The notes under the pieces: model-generated | What the model was told of the DNA's origin: nothing | What the model saw: only the letters and a program-made list of their open reading frames with translations | Database searches by the model: none | In this document: piece by piece, positions 15,291 through 22,830 of the stretch | How the letters are laid out: every line of letters starts with the position of its first letter | Position numbering within the stretch: position 1 is the stretch's first letter | Translations under genes and position numbers: made by a program | NCBI RefSeq assembly: GCF_902143375.2 | Contig: NZ_CABFVA020000110.1 | Span: 1-34,974 of the forward strand | Source of the DNA: Methylacidimicrobium tartarophylax | GTDB lineage: Bacteria; Verrucomicrobiota; Verrucomicrobiia; Methylacidiphilales; Methylacidiphilaceae | Length of the DNA stretch: 34,974 bases | Reading direction: 5' to 3'

Positions 15291-17075
15291 GTGACAAAGG
15301 AAGAGGCGGTTGAGAAGCTCGAGGAGATCGCGACCCTGCTCGATTTGCGGGGAGAGAATCCCTTTAAATCCCGGGCATACCGAACCGCAGCGCGGGCGCT
15401 CGACTCGCTCTCCGAAGATTTCGACACCTTCGTTCGGGAAGGGAAGCTGGAGGGGGTCAAGGGCATTGGAGAAGGGATCCGGGCAAAACTTCAGGAGCTC
15501 GTCGCGACCGGCCACCTGTCTTATCTGGAAGAACTCAAGGGATCTTTTCCGGCGGGGGTGGTGGCGTTTCTCGATATTCCCGGGCTCGGACCCAAGAAGG
15601 CGAAGATTCTTTGGGAGAAACTAGGGATCCGGGATCTGGCCGGGCTCGAATCCGCATGCCGAAGCCACCGGGTGGGCAAGCTTCCCGGCTTCGGGTCGAA
15701 GACCGAAGAGAACATCCTCTCCGGCATCGAACAGCGACGCTCCTATGCGGCCTACCATCGGTACGGCGACCTGATCGGGCTGGCCGAGCAACTGGTCGAG
15801 GAGCTTCGAGCCCATCCCGAGGTCGTTCGCGTGAGCATGGGAGGCAGCTTTCGGCGGGGAAAGGAGATCGTTCGGGATCTCGATCTGGTCTGTTCTTCGC
15901 CGAAGCCTGCGGCGGTGATGGAGGGGTTTGTCTCTGCCACCGGGGTGCGACGCGTAGTCAACCATGGCGAGACGAAGTCGAGCGTCGTCTTGGAGGGCGG
16001 GCTCGCCTGCGACCTTCGGGTGGTGCCCGATGAGGATTATCCCTATGCGCTCCTCCATTTTACGGGAAGCAAGGAGCACAATATCGCCCTGCGGCAGCGT
16101 GCGATCGCGCAAGGGAAAAAACTCTCCGAGTGGGGACTGTTTCGCGAAGCCCGAATCCGCTTCTCCGAGGGATCGGAGGATGCCGCGGCCCAAGAGAAAG
16201 AATCCGGAGAACGAATCCGGTGTCGGGACGAAGCCGAGATCTATGAAAACCTAGGACTCGCCTATATTCCGCCTGAGCTTCGGGAGAATCTGGGCGAGAT
16301 CGAAGCGGCCGAAAGCAACCAGATTCCCCGGCTGCTCGAGTGGACCGATCTGCGCGGCACCTTCCATTGCCATACGACGGCGAGCGATGGGCACAGCACT
16401 CTGGTGGCGATGGCGGAAGCAGCGCAGGCCCTGGGACTGGAATACCTGGGAATCGCGGATCATTCGAAATCGTCTTTTCAGGCCAATGGCCTGGATGAGG
16501 AGAGAGTGGCCTGCCAGCAGGAGGAGATTCGAAAGCTAAACGGAACGTTTCGGGGGTTTCGGCTTCTTTCCGGGACCGAGTGCGACATCCTGCGCGACGG
16601 CCGACTCGACTTTTCCGATTCGCTGCTCGCCAGCCTCGATTACGTGGTGGCTTCCGTGCATGCGGGATTTTCCACAAGCGAGGAGGAGATGACTCGTCGG
16701 ATCATCCGCGCGATGGAAAATCCTTATGTCACCATGCTCGGTCATCCAACCGGACGGCTCCTGTTGATGCGGAAACCCTATCCCGTGAATCTGGAGAAGA
16801 TCATCGACTGCGCGGCCGAGACCGGGACCTGGATCGAGCTCAATGCGCAGCCCCTGCGGCTCGATCTCGATTGGCGGTGGTGGCACGCGGCGAGGGATAA
16901 GGGAGTGCGGTGCGTCATCAATCCCGACGCGCATCATACCCGGGAACTCGGGTTTGTGCGAATCGGCGTCAACATCGCGAGGAAGGGTTGGCTTCGCCGG
17001 GAAGACGTGATAAATACACTCACGCTGAAGCTCGTAGAAAGAGCATTGAGGAATAAGCGGGGAGGCGGCGGCTGA
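15291..17075 (+). CDS. polX: DNA polymerase/3'-5' exonuclease PolX (with PHP domain)
   Basis: 594 residues from GTG 15291, selected because GGAGG lies at 15282-15286; a TTG at 15273 is an alternative. Bacterial PolX combines a Pol-beta-like gap-filling polymerase and a C-terminal PHP 3'-5' exonuclease in base-excision repair. The N-terminal 8-kDa/HhH region (VEKLEEIATLLDLRGENPFKSRAYRTAARAL; GVKGIGEGIRAKLQEL; IPGLGPKKAKIL) is followed by the palm motif SMGGSFRRGKEIVRDLDLV with catalytic acidic residues. The PHP domain begins at DLRGTFHCHTTASDGHSTL and continues through GIADHSKSS, SGTECDI, VASVHAGF and NPDAHHT. First gene of the polX-folP-cdaA-glmM cluster; folP starts 4 bp after its stop. Confidence 0.95.
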   Translation: MTKEEAVEKLEEIATLLDLRGENPFKSRAYRTAARALDSLSEDFDTFVREGKLEGVKGIGEGIRAKLQELVATGHLSYLEELKGSFPAGVVAFLDIPGLGPKKAKILWEKLGIRDLAGLESACRSHRVGKLPGFGSKTEENILSGIEQRRSYAAYHRYGDLIGLAEQLVEELRAHPEVVRVSMGGSFRRGKEIVRDLDLVCSSPKPAAVMEGFVSATGVRRVVNHGETKSSVVLEGGLACDLRVVPDEDYPYALLHFTGSKEHNIALRQRAIAQGKKLSEWGLFREARIRFSEGSEDAAAQEKESGERIRCRDEAEIYENLGLAYIPPELRENLGEIEAAESNQIPRLLEWTDLRGTFHCHTTASDGHSTLVAMAEAAQALGLEYLGIADHSKSSFQANGLDEERVACQQEEIRKLNGTFRGFRLLSGTECDILRDGRLDFSDSLLASLDYVVASVHAGFSTSEEEMTRRIIRAMENPYVTMLGHPTGRLLLMRKPYPVNLEKIIDCAAETGTWIELNAQPLRLDLDWRWWHAARDKGVRCVINPDAHHTRELGFVRIGVNIARKGWLRREDVINTLTLKLVERALRNKRGGGG

Positions 17076-17079
17076 CGGA

Positions 17080-18096
17080 GTGGAGATCTTTGCTGCCAGG
17101 AAAACCGCTCCTTCTGTTCCCGGAAAGCATCTCAAAGCGAGCCGGCAATCAGACCAGGCGGAGGAGTCTCGCACCTGCGATTCGCCTGAGCGGGGAGGGG
17201 GGGCGGCTCAGAACAGGGTTGGCGCTGAGGTCGCAGAGGCTTTGGAGGCATTTCACCCCGCGCGATGGGTCACTTCGGCCCGAGCGCTGGCGCTCTCGTC
17301 GCAAAGACCGCTCATCATGGGGATCATCAATCTGACTCCCGACTCCTTTTCCGATGGAGGCCGGCTGCTCTCCGCGAGGGAGGCGGCAGAAGAAGCACGG
17401 CGCATGGAAGAGATCGGAGTCGACCTGGTGGATTTCGGTGCGGAGTCGACGCGACCCGGGGCGGATCCTGTCTCGGAACAAGAGGAGTTGCGCAGGCTTC
17501 TTCCCGTATTGCGGGCGGTTGCCGGAAGGCTCACGATCCCGATCTCGGTCGATACCTACAAGGGCGGTGTGGCTCGAGTCGCTCTTGCAGAGGGCGCAGA
17601 GATCGTCAACGACGTCTCCGGGGGAAAGTGGGAGACGGGTCTCTGGGAGGCAGTGAGGAATGCCGGTGCGGGGTATGTTCTGGTCCACTCCCGCGGGATG
17701 CCGAAAACCATGCAGGCGGATGCGGTCTATTGGGACGTCGTGCGGGAAGTCAAGGAGGAGATGAGCGTCCGCCTGCGCCAGTGCACGGAGGCCGGGATAC
17801 CCGGGGAGAGGATCCTGTGCGACGTCGGCTTTGGCTTTGCCAAGACGGTGGATCAGAATTGGGCGTTGCTGCGCGAACTCCGCGTTTTTGCGGAAATGGG
17901 ACGACCGCTTCTCGTGGGAGTTTCCCGGAAGAGCTTTCTCCGAAGATGGCCTCGCGTGAAAGATCAGGATGCGGCGAGCTTGGCCGTGGAAATCCTGGCC
18001 TCGATTAAGGGTGCGGCGGTCTGGAGAGTCCATGACGTGGACGGCGCGGTCGCGGCTCGGAATGTCTTTTCCGCTCTGCAGGGAGGGTTGCCGTGA
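17080..18096 (+). CDS. folP: Dihydropteroate synthase, possibly with extended N-terminus
   Basis: FolP condenses p-aminobenzoate with dihydropterin diphosphate in folate synthesis. All signatures are present: MGIINLTPDSFSDGG, DFGAESTRPGADPVS, ISVDTYKGGVARVAL, IVNDVSGG, LVHSRGMPKTMQ, DVGFGFAKTVDQN and VGVSRKSFL. The frame is open from the GTG at 17080 (338 residues), giving about 70 residues before the first motif where most FolP have 10-25. That region (KTAPSVPGKHLKASRQSDQAEESR) looks unstructured, so the true start may be later, for example TTG 17242. The stop overlaps the cdaA GTG. Confidence 0.93.
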   Translation: MEIFAARKTAPSVPGKHLKASRQSDQAEESRTCDSPERGGGAAQNRVGAEVAEALEAFHPARWVTSARALALSSQRPLIMGIINLTPDSFSDGGRLLSAREAAEEARRMEEIGVDLVDFGAESTRPGADPVSEQEELRRLLPVLRAVAGRLTIPISVDTYKGGVARVALAEGAEIVNDVSGGKWETGLWEAVRNAGAGYVLVHSRGMPKTMQADAVYWDVVREVKEEMSVRLRQCTEAGIPGERILCDVGFGFAKTVDQNWALLRELRVFAEMGRPLLVGVSRKSFLRRWPRVKDQDAASLAVEILASIKGAAVWRVHDVDGAVAARNVFSALQGGLP

Positions 18097-18836
18097 GGTC
18101 TTACGGGCTGACTCTCTCCTGGGTCGTGGAGATCTTGATCATTGCCGTGGTCATTTATCAGGTCTGGAAGCTTCTGCAGGGAACGCGCGGCGTGCAGGTG
18201 CTGACCGGACTTCTGATCGTCCTTGTCGTCCTCACTCTCTTTTCCGCCGTTCTTCACTTGCGGGTTGTCACCGAGCTCATCCGGCTCTTTTCTCCGTCCT
18301 TTTTCGTTGCACTGGTCGTCCTGTTTCAACCGGAATTGCGACAGGTGCTTGCGGAAGTGGGACGCCGGAGTGTCACCAGCTCGGGGCGGCAGCAGCAGGC
18401 GGAGGTGATCGAGCATATCGTCAACGCTGCCGAAATCTGCCAGAGAGAGCGTTTCGGAGTTCTGATCTCCATGGAGCGGGAAGACCTCTATCGACCCGCG
18501 CGGGACACGGGGACCCTCCTGGATGCCAAGTTAAGCGCCGATCTGCTGGTGACCGTCTTTTATCCCCGCACGCCGCTGCACGACGGCGGAGTCGTCATCC
18601 GGGACAATCGCCTCGTTGTGGCGGCCGCAGTTTTTCCTCTGAGCGAGACGGATCGGCTTGAGAGGCCGCTCGGACTGCGCCACCGGGCGGCATTGGGCTT
18701 GAGCGAGATGACCGACGCCATCGTCGTCGTGGTTTCCGAGGAGACGGGTGCCATCTCTATTGCCTTGGAGGGCAAGCTGGAGCGTCACTTCGATCCGAAC
18801 CGGCTGCGCGCACGATTGACGGAGATCCTTGTTTAG
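18093..18836 (+). CDS. cdaA: Diadenylate cyclase CdaA (c-di-AMP synthase)
   Basis: 247 residues from GTG 18093, which overlaps the folP stop and has GGGAGGG at 18081-18087. CdaA makes cyclic di-AMP from two ATP at the membrane. Three N-terminal helices (ILIIAVVIYQVWKLL, VLTGLLIVLVVLTLFSAVL, LFSPSFFVALVVLFQPELRQVL) precede the DAC domain. The domain shows GVLISMEREDLYRPARDTGTLLDAKLSADLLVTVFYPRTPLHDGGVVI and LRHRAALGLSEMTDAIVVVVSEETGAIS. The usual DGA motif is DGG here, a mild change next to the catalytic Asp; RHRAA is kept. It sits before a CdaR-like stub and glmM, the classical c-di-AMP cluster order. Confidence 0.95.
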   Translation: MRSYGLTLSWVVEILIIAVVIYQVWKLLQGTRGVQVLTGLLIVLVVLTLFSAVLHLRVVTELIRLFSPSFFVALVVLFQPELRQVLAEVGRRSVTSSGRQQQAEVIEHIVNAAEICQRERFGVLISMEREDLYRPARDTGTLLDAKLSADLLVTVFYPRTPLHDGGVVIRDNRLVVAAAVFPLSETDRLERPLGLRHRAALGLSEMTDAIVVVVSEETGAISIALEGKLERHFDPNRLRARLTEILV

Positions 18837-18869
18837 CCAGACAATGCGCTCGAAAGAGGGGAAGCTGCT

Positions 18870-19007
18870 ATGAGTTTGCTGTTGGACAACTGGAAACAAA
18901 AGCTCATTTCCCTGATCCTCGCGATCGCCGTCTGGGCGATTCTTCGAGAGTCGATCGAGCCGGGATCGATCGACCAGATTCTTTCTTCGCTTGGGCTAGC
19001 GAAGTAG
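18870..19007 (+). CDS. 45-residue CdaR/YbbR-like membrane stub
   Basis: A short gene between cdaA and glmM, in the place where cdaR (ybbR) lies in the classical cluster. It starts at ATG 18870 after an AGAGGGGAAG Shine-Dalgarno. The peptide begins MSLLLDNWKQKLISLILAIA and continues VWAILRES, which looks like the N-terminus and single helix of CdaR proteins (typically NNWxLKLLSLxLAIxLW), then stops after about 15 more residues. The extracytoplasmic YbbR repeats are absent. CdaR binds and regulates CdaA, so this peptide may keep only the membrane contact. Its position, Shine-Dalgarno and helix support a real gene; function is inference. Confidence 0.7.
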   Translation: MSLLLDNWKQKLISLILAIAVWAILRESIEPGSIDQILSSLGLAK

Positions 19008-19021
19008 CCTTGGAGCCTGAC

Positions 19022-20392
19022 TTGAGACAACCGACGGCGCGACTTTTCGGAACCGATGGCATTCGAGGCACGGCGAATCTACATCCACTGACCCCAACGG
19101 TTGCCGTTGCTGTAGGGGCGATCGCCGCCTCCGCTCTGGCGAGCGGAGGAAGGAGGAAGATCGTGGTCGGACGCGATCCGCGAATTTCGAGCGAGATGCT
19201 CGAATCGGCCGTGGTCTCGGGCATTCTTTCCGCCGGTGTGAACGTAGTGCGCTTGGGGGTGCTGCCGACCCCGGCGGTGGGTGAGCTGGCAAAACAGCTT
19301 GCAGCCGCGGGCGGGGTGATGATCAGTGCTTCGCATAACCCTTTTCCGGATAACGGCATCAAGCTCTTCGGCCCTGATGGGGCCAAGGTCCCGGAGGAGA
19401 CCGAGGAAAGCATCGCGAGCCGTCTTCCCGCCTATCCGTGGCTCTCTTCCGAAGGTCCGACCGGCGCGCTGGTGGGTCGGTTGCAATCCCTTTTGCAGGC
19501 GCAGAATCTCTATCTGGATGCCTTGCGCAGGCAGTGGCCGGAAGGAACCGACCTCTCCCGGCTCCGAATCGTCGTAGATGCCGCCAATGGGGCGGCATCG
19601 AACCTAGTAGGCCCCCTTTTTACCTCCCTCGGGGCAGAACCCTTCCTCTTTTCGGCGAACCCCAACGGAATCAATATCAATCGCGATTGCGGCAGCATGC
19701 ATCCGGAGAGACTTGCCGAGCTGGTCCGGCTGGCGGAAGCCGACATCGGCTTTGCCCTCGACGGCGACGGGGATCGACTACTCTGTTGCGATCATCGGGG
19801 AGAGGTTCTGGACGGGGATGATCTCCTGGCCATCCTCGCCCTGGACTACCATCGTCGTGGGGTGCTCGCCAAACAGGCGGTGGTCGCTACGGTCATGAGT
19901 AATCTTGGGCTCGATCGGATGTTGCAGGAGGCCGGAGTGCGGGTTCTGCGAACGCCCGTAGGTGATCGGCACGTTGCGGCCGCGATGCGCGCCCACGGGC
20001 TCAATCTCGGCGGGGAGCAATCCGGCCATCTTCTGCTCTTGGACCAGGCGGCGAGCGCCGACGGGTTGCGCGGCGCGCTGGAAATCCTCCGCATTGTCTC
20101 TACGACCGGCAACCCTCTTGCTGAGCTCCGCCGCTGCTTACGGAAATATCCCCAGCGTCAGCTCAACTTGGCCGTTCGGGAGAAGAAGCCGCTCAAGGAG
20201 ATGCCAAAGGTGGAAGAAGCGGTTGCCGAAGCCGAGCGGGTCTTGGGAGGGGAGGGCCGAGTCCTTTTGCGCTACTCGGGAACCGAGCCGAAGATCCGGC
20301 TGCTGATGGAGGGACCCGACCCGGGGGTCTTGGAGAAGTGGGAGGAGCGGATTCGTGCCGCGCTCCGGCACGAAGAGATCCTTACTTCCTAG
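19022..20392 (+). CDS. glmM: Phosphoglucosamine mutase
   Basis: 456 residues from TTG 19022, preferred over TTG 19010 because GGAG (19012-19015) sits 6 bp upstream. GlmM converts glucosamine-6-phosphate to glucosamine-1-phosphate for peptidoglycan and LPS precursors. Motifs: LFGTDGIRGTAN, the phosphoserine loop ISASHNPFPDNGIKLFG (active Ser about 104), the metal loop ALDGDGDRLLCCD, the sugar-binding GGEQSGHL and the phosphate-binding RYSGTEPKIRLL. In other bacteria CdaA and GlmM interact physically, fitting the shared operon. The TAG stop at 20390 overlaps by three bases the TAG stop of the convergent LolA-like gene. Confidence 0.97.
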   Translation: MRQPTARLFGTDGIRGTANLHPLTPTVAVAVGAIAASALASGGRRKIVVGRDPRISSEMLESAVVSGILSAGVNVVRLGVLPTPAVGELAKQLAAAGGVMISASHNPFPDNGIKLFGPDGAKVPEETEESIASRLPAYPWLSSEGPTGALVGRLQSLLQAQNLYLDALRRQWPEGTDLSRLRIVVDAANGAASNLVGPLFTSLGAEPFLFSANPNGININRDCGSMHPERLAELVRLAEADIGFALDGDGDRLLCCDHRGEVLDGDDLLAILALDYHRRGVLAKQAVVATVMSNLGLDRMLQEAGVRVLRTPVGDRHVAAAMRAHGLNLGGEQSGHLLLLDQAASADGLRGALEILRIVSTTGNPLAELRRCLRKYPQRQLNLAVREKKPLKEMPKVEEAVAEAERVLGGEGRVLLRYSGTEPKIRLLMEGPDPGVLEKWEERIRAALRHEEILTS

Positions 20393-21231
20393 CGATCAAG
20401 CCCATCGGCTACTTTCGGCGGCCGGGACGGAGCCCGGTTTCGCGATGAGTTGGCGCCCGTTTCGGGAGGAAGGGGCTCCCCACGCCGGATGTTGATCAAG
20501 GTGCGGGAGGAGCCTTCCTTCTTCGGATCGAAGGAGGAAACCTGCATTTCCTTAATGACATAGGCATCCCCGATGCGTTGGACTCCGTTGACTTCCAGCC
20601 TCTTGACCAGTGCTCCGGCTCCATTGTATGCATCGGCGCGCAAAAGAGCGTAATACTCGGCGGCGATCCAGTAACGAACCCGGGCGTAAGCGCTGGTTTC
20701 GCGAGGGGGAATGGCGTCGAACGCCCAGGCCGTCAATGTCTTGATACGGTCGGTCCCCAGGGGTTTCACCTGGTCCCACCTCATGAAGTCGAGGCAGAGA
20801 TCCTCATAAGTAATATCGGTGTCCAGGATCGGGCTCTGCCGGGCTCGACCGGCAACCGGCTGCCAGGCTTCCCTCTTCTGTCTGCGGCGTTCGATCAAGC
20901 TTCGCTCCGGCTGAATCTCGACTTGAACTTGGAAGGGAGGATTCTCGAAGTCATAGATCATCTTACGATCATGGAGAATGAGTTGGATGGGATAGCTTTC
21001 TCGTTCCGACTCGATCACTCCGTGAAGCGCGAAATCCTGGAGACGGAAGTTCTTCCAGAAGCGGCCTTGCAGGAACTCAAGTGGTGGACAAGGCTTGGCG
21101 GGATCCGGCGTGGCAAAAACCGAGTGGCTGAATCCGGATATCCAGAAAAAGCCGGCGAGAAGAAAGCCAAGTTTGGTCAGGCTGCAAAACGTGCGGGAGC
21201 GCTCCCCTTTTCGAGGCGTGATTTCTCTCAT
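20389..21231 (-). CDS. LolA-like outer-membrane lipoprotein-sorting protein
   Basis: 280 residues from ATG 21231 (MREITPRKGERS), followed by a hydrophobic signal segment LTKLGFLLAGFFWISGFSHSVFA. The mature part shows strand-rich LolA/LppX-type sequence: QDFALHGVIESERESYPIQLILHDRKMIYDF, the motif DTDITYEDLCLDFMRWDQ, ARVRYWIAAEYYALLRADAYNGAGALVKRLEV and GDAYVIKEMQV. Such periplasmic proteins bind lipid or lipoproteins in a half-barrel; the exact ligand is unknown. The C-terminal ~25 residues are polar and probably disordered. The gene lies 107 bp downstream of comM on the same strand and ends tail-to-tail with glmM. Confidence 0.75.
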   Translation of the reverse strand: MREITPRKGERSRTFCSLTKLGFLLAGFFWISGFSHSVFATPDPAKPCPPLEFLQGRFWKNFRLQDFALHGVIESERESYPIQLILHDRKMIYDFENPPFQVQVEIQPERSLIERRRQKREAWQPVAGRARQSPILDTDITYEDLCLDFMRWDQVKPLGTDRIKTLTAWAFDAIPPRETSAYARVRYWIAAEYYALLRADAYNGAGALVKRLEVNGVQRIGDAYVIKEMQVSSFDPKKEGSSRTLINIRRGEPLPPETGANSSRNRAPSRPPKVADGLDR

Positions 21232-21338
21232 GCGCAGATTAACCTGTAACCCGGGTTCCCCCCTTTTCCAAAAAGAAAGCAGAGGGATCGGTCGAACGGC
21301 CGGACTGGCCGGCGGAATCCCAAGGCCTCGCCGCCCGC

Positions 21339-22021
21339 TCACTCGCCCCAGATTCGCCGATCGAGCGAGCGAAAGCCGATCGCCTCGGCCAAGTCTTCTT
21401 CCCGCAACTCTCCTCGGCCGGCCAGATCGGCGATGGTCCGGGCCACCTTGAGGATCCGGTGAAAGGCTCGCGCCGAAAGACCGAGCTCCGAGAGGGCGGT
21501 GGCAAGGAAGTTTCCACACGCGGGGGAAAGGATACAGAAGCGCGCGATCTCCCGAGGGCCCATTCGGGCGTTGTTGTGGATCTTGCGCCGCCCCGACGCC
21601 AATCTTTGGGCCTGACTCGCACGCGCCTGTTCGACCCGGGACCGGATCGCCGCCGAGCTTTCTGCCGATTCCGATTGAAGGAGAAGCTGCCGGTCGACCG
21701 CAGGCACCTCGACGTGAAGATCGATGCGGTCCAGGAGCGGACCCGAGATCCGGTTGAGATAGCGGCGCATGGCCGCCGGGGTGCATTTCCCTCGGGCGGC
21801 GTCATCGAAACCGCCGGTCGGAGAGGGATTCATGGCTGCTACGAGCATAAAGCTGGCGGGAAAGGTAACGGTGCCCGCAGCGCGCGATAGGGTGAGCCTC
21901 CCGTCCTCCAACGGCTGCCGGAGCGCCTCAAGAGCATTTCTGCCGAATTCAGGAAGCTCGTCCAGGAAGAGAACCCCATGGTGAGCCAGGCTGACCTCCC
22001 CGGGCAAGAGGCGGGGCCCCC
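21339..22021 (-). pseudogene. comM: comM (YifB), 3' half only, interrupted by the transposon
   Basis: About 227 C-terminal residues of ComM, a hexameric AAA+ helicase-like protein that aids branch migration in natural transformation; the family is about 500 residues. The remaining part starts at RGPRLLPGEVSLAHHG and includes Walker B VLFLDELPEFGRNALEALRQPLEDG, the AAMNPSPTGGFDD segment, RYLNRISGPLLDRIDLHVEVPAV and the C-terminal helical region to RIWGE. The N-terminal domain and Walker A are missing because the transposon end begins at 22022. The missing half should lie beyond the far end of the element, outside this window. The first codons of the open frame (MIAKND) are transposon sequence. 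Confidence 0.9.
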
Positions 22022-22046
22022 TGTCATTTTTGGCAATCACTGCAAC
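22022..22046 (+). repeat. Transposon left terminus with TnsB-binding site 1
   Basis: TGTCA terminus followed by GCAATCACTGCAAC at 22033-22046, the first of four similar motifs. Its position at the comM junction marks it as the outermost transposase site. Confidence 0.75.
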
Positions 22047-22088
22047 TGGATGTGCGCCATTACCAGGGGCATGCCAAAAAAGAAGCTA

Positions 22089-22103
22089 GCAATCGATGCA
22101 ACG
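22089..22103 (+). repeat. TnsB-binding site 2 (presumed)
   Basis: GCAATCGATGCAACG, 56 bp inward of site 1, same orientation. Differs from site 4 at two bases. Confidence 0.7.
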
Positions 22104-22112
22104 AAAATAATA

Positions 22113-22127
22113 GGAATCGGTGCAACG
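22113..22127 (+). repeat. TnsB-binding site 3 (presumed), upstream of the tnsA start
   Basis: GGAATCGGTGCAACG, 24 bp after site 2. It lies 10 bp before the ATG of tnsA, so transposase binding here could block tns expression (autoregulation, as in Tn7); this is inference. Confidence 0.65.
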
Positions 22128-22137
22128 CAATCCGAAA

Positions 22138-22830
22138 ATGGATAGCAATGGCTGCAACGCCGTTCGTCCGGTGCAGGCGCGCCGAATCGGTCCAGCCCGA
22201 AGGAGCGTTGCGGGCATCTACGCTTTTCGCGGCAAGAAGGCGATTCCCTACGAATCGACCCTGGAACGCGACTTTCTCATCCGATGCGAATTCTCCCTTG
22301 CCGTGGTCGATGCAATCCCCCAACCAGTCCAGATCCCCTTCGTCTCCGGCGGCAGATCCTACGTCTATACGCCTGACTTCCTCATTTACTATCAGTGTGT
22401 CGGCCAAATCTCTCCTGGTGGCCCTCGTCCGTCGCTGATCGAGGTCAAGCCGGAGGGGGAATGGCGAAAGCACTGGCGCCGCTGGCTTCCGAAATGGAAG
22501 GCGGCCTACCGGTATGCCAGAGGGCAGGGCTGGGAGTTTCGCATTCACGACGAAAGCCGGATCCGGGATCAAACCTTGCGGAACATCCGTTTCCTGGAGC
22601 GATACAAGCGGATGAGGTTCCCTCCCAAGGAAAGTTGCCTGGTGTTGGAGGGTGTTCGGGAAGCGGGGGGAGCGGCCTTCCGGGACGTCCTGGCGCGTCA
22701 ATTCCCTAGGCTGTCGCGCGTGGAAGGCGCCGCTCGCATCTGGCATCTGCTCGCAACCCGCCAGCTCGACTGCGACATCGGCAGGCCACTCGGCGATTTC
22801 ACTGAACTATGGGTTCCTGGCGATGAGTGA
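22138..22830 (+). CDS. tnsA: TnsA-like transposon endonuclease
   Basis: 230 residues from ATG 22138; a GTG at 22120 inside binding site 3 is an alternative, and neither has a clear Shine-Dalgarno. TnsA cuts the 5' strands at transposon ends, giving cut-and-paste movement together with TnsB. The restriction-enzyme-like catalytic residues are present: Glu43 in YESTLERDFL, Asp80 in YTPDF, and Glu102-Val-Lys104 in SLIEVKPEG. The C-terminal half matches the winged-helix region that contacts TnsC (SCLVLEGVREAGGAAFRDVLARQ, IWHLLATRQLDCDIGRPL). It corresponds to TniC in Tn6022 naming. The stop lies 8 bp inside tnsB. Confidence 0.88.
   Translation: MDSNGCNAVRPVQARRIGPARRSVAGIYAFRGKKAIPYESTLERDFLIRCEFSLAVVDAIPQPVQIPFVSGGRSYVYTPDFLIYYQCVGQISPGGPRPSLIEVKPEGEWRKHWRRWLPKWKAAYRYARGQGWEFRIHDESRIRDQTLRNIRFLERYKRMRFPPKESCLVLEGVREAGGAAFRDVLARQFPRLSRVEGAARIWHLLATRQLDCDIGRPLGDFTELWVPGDE
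22145..22159 (+). repeat. TnsB-binding site 4 (presumed), inside tnsA
   Basis: GCAATGGCTGCAACG, 32 bp after site 3 and within the first codons of tnsA. The N-terminal residues of TnsA (MDSNGCNAV) are therefore dictated by the binding site. Confidence 0.65.
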
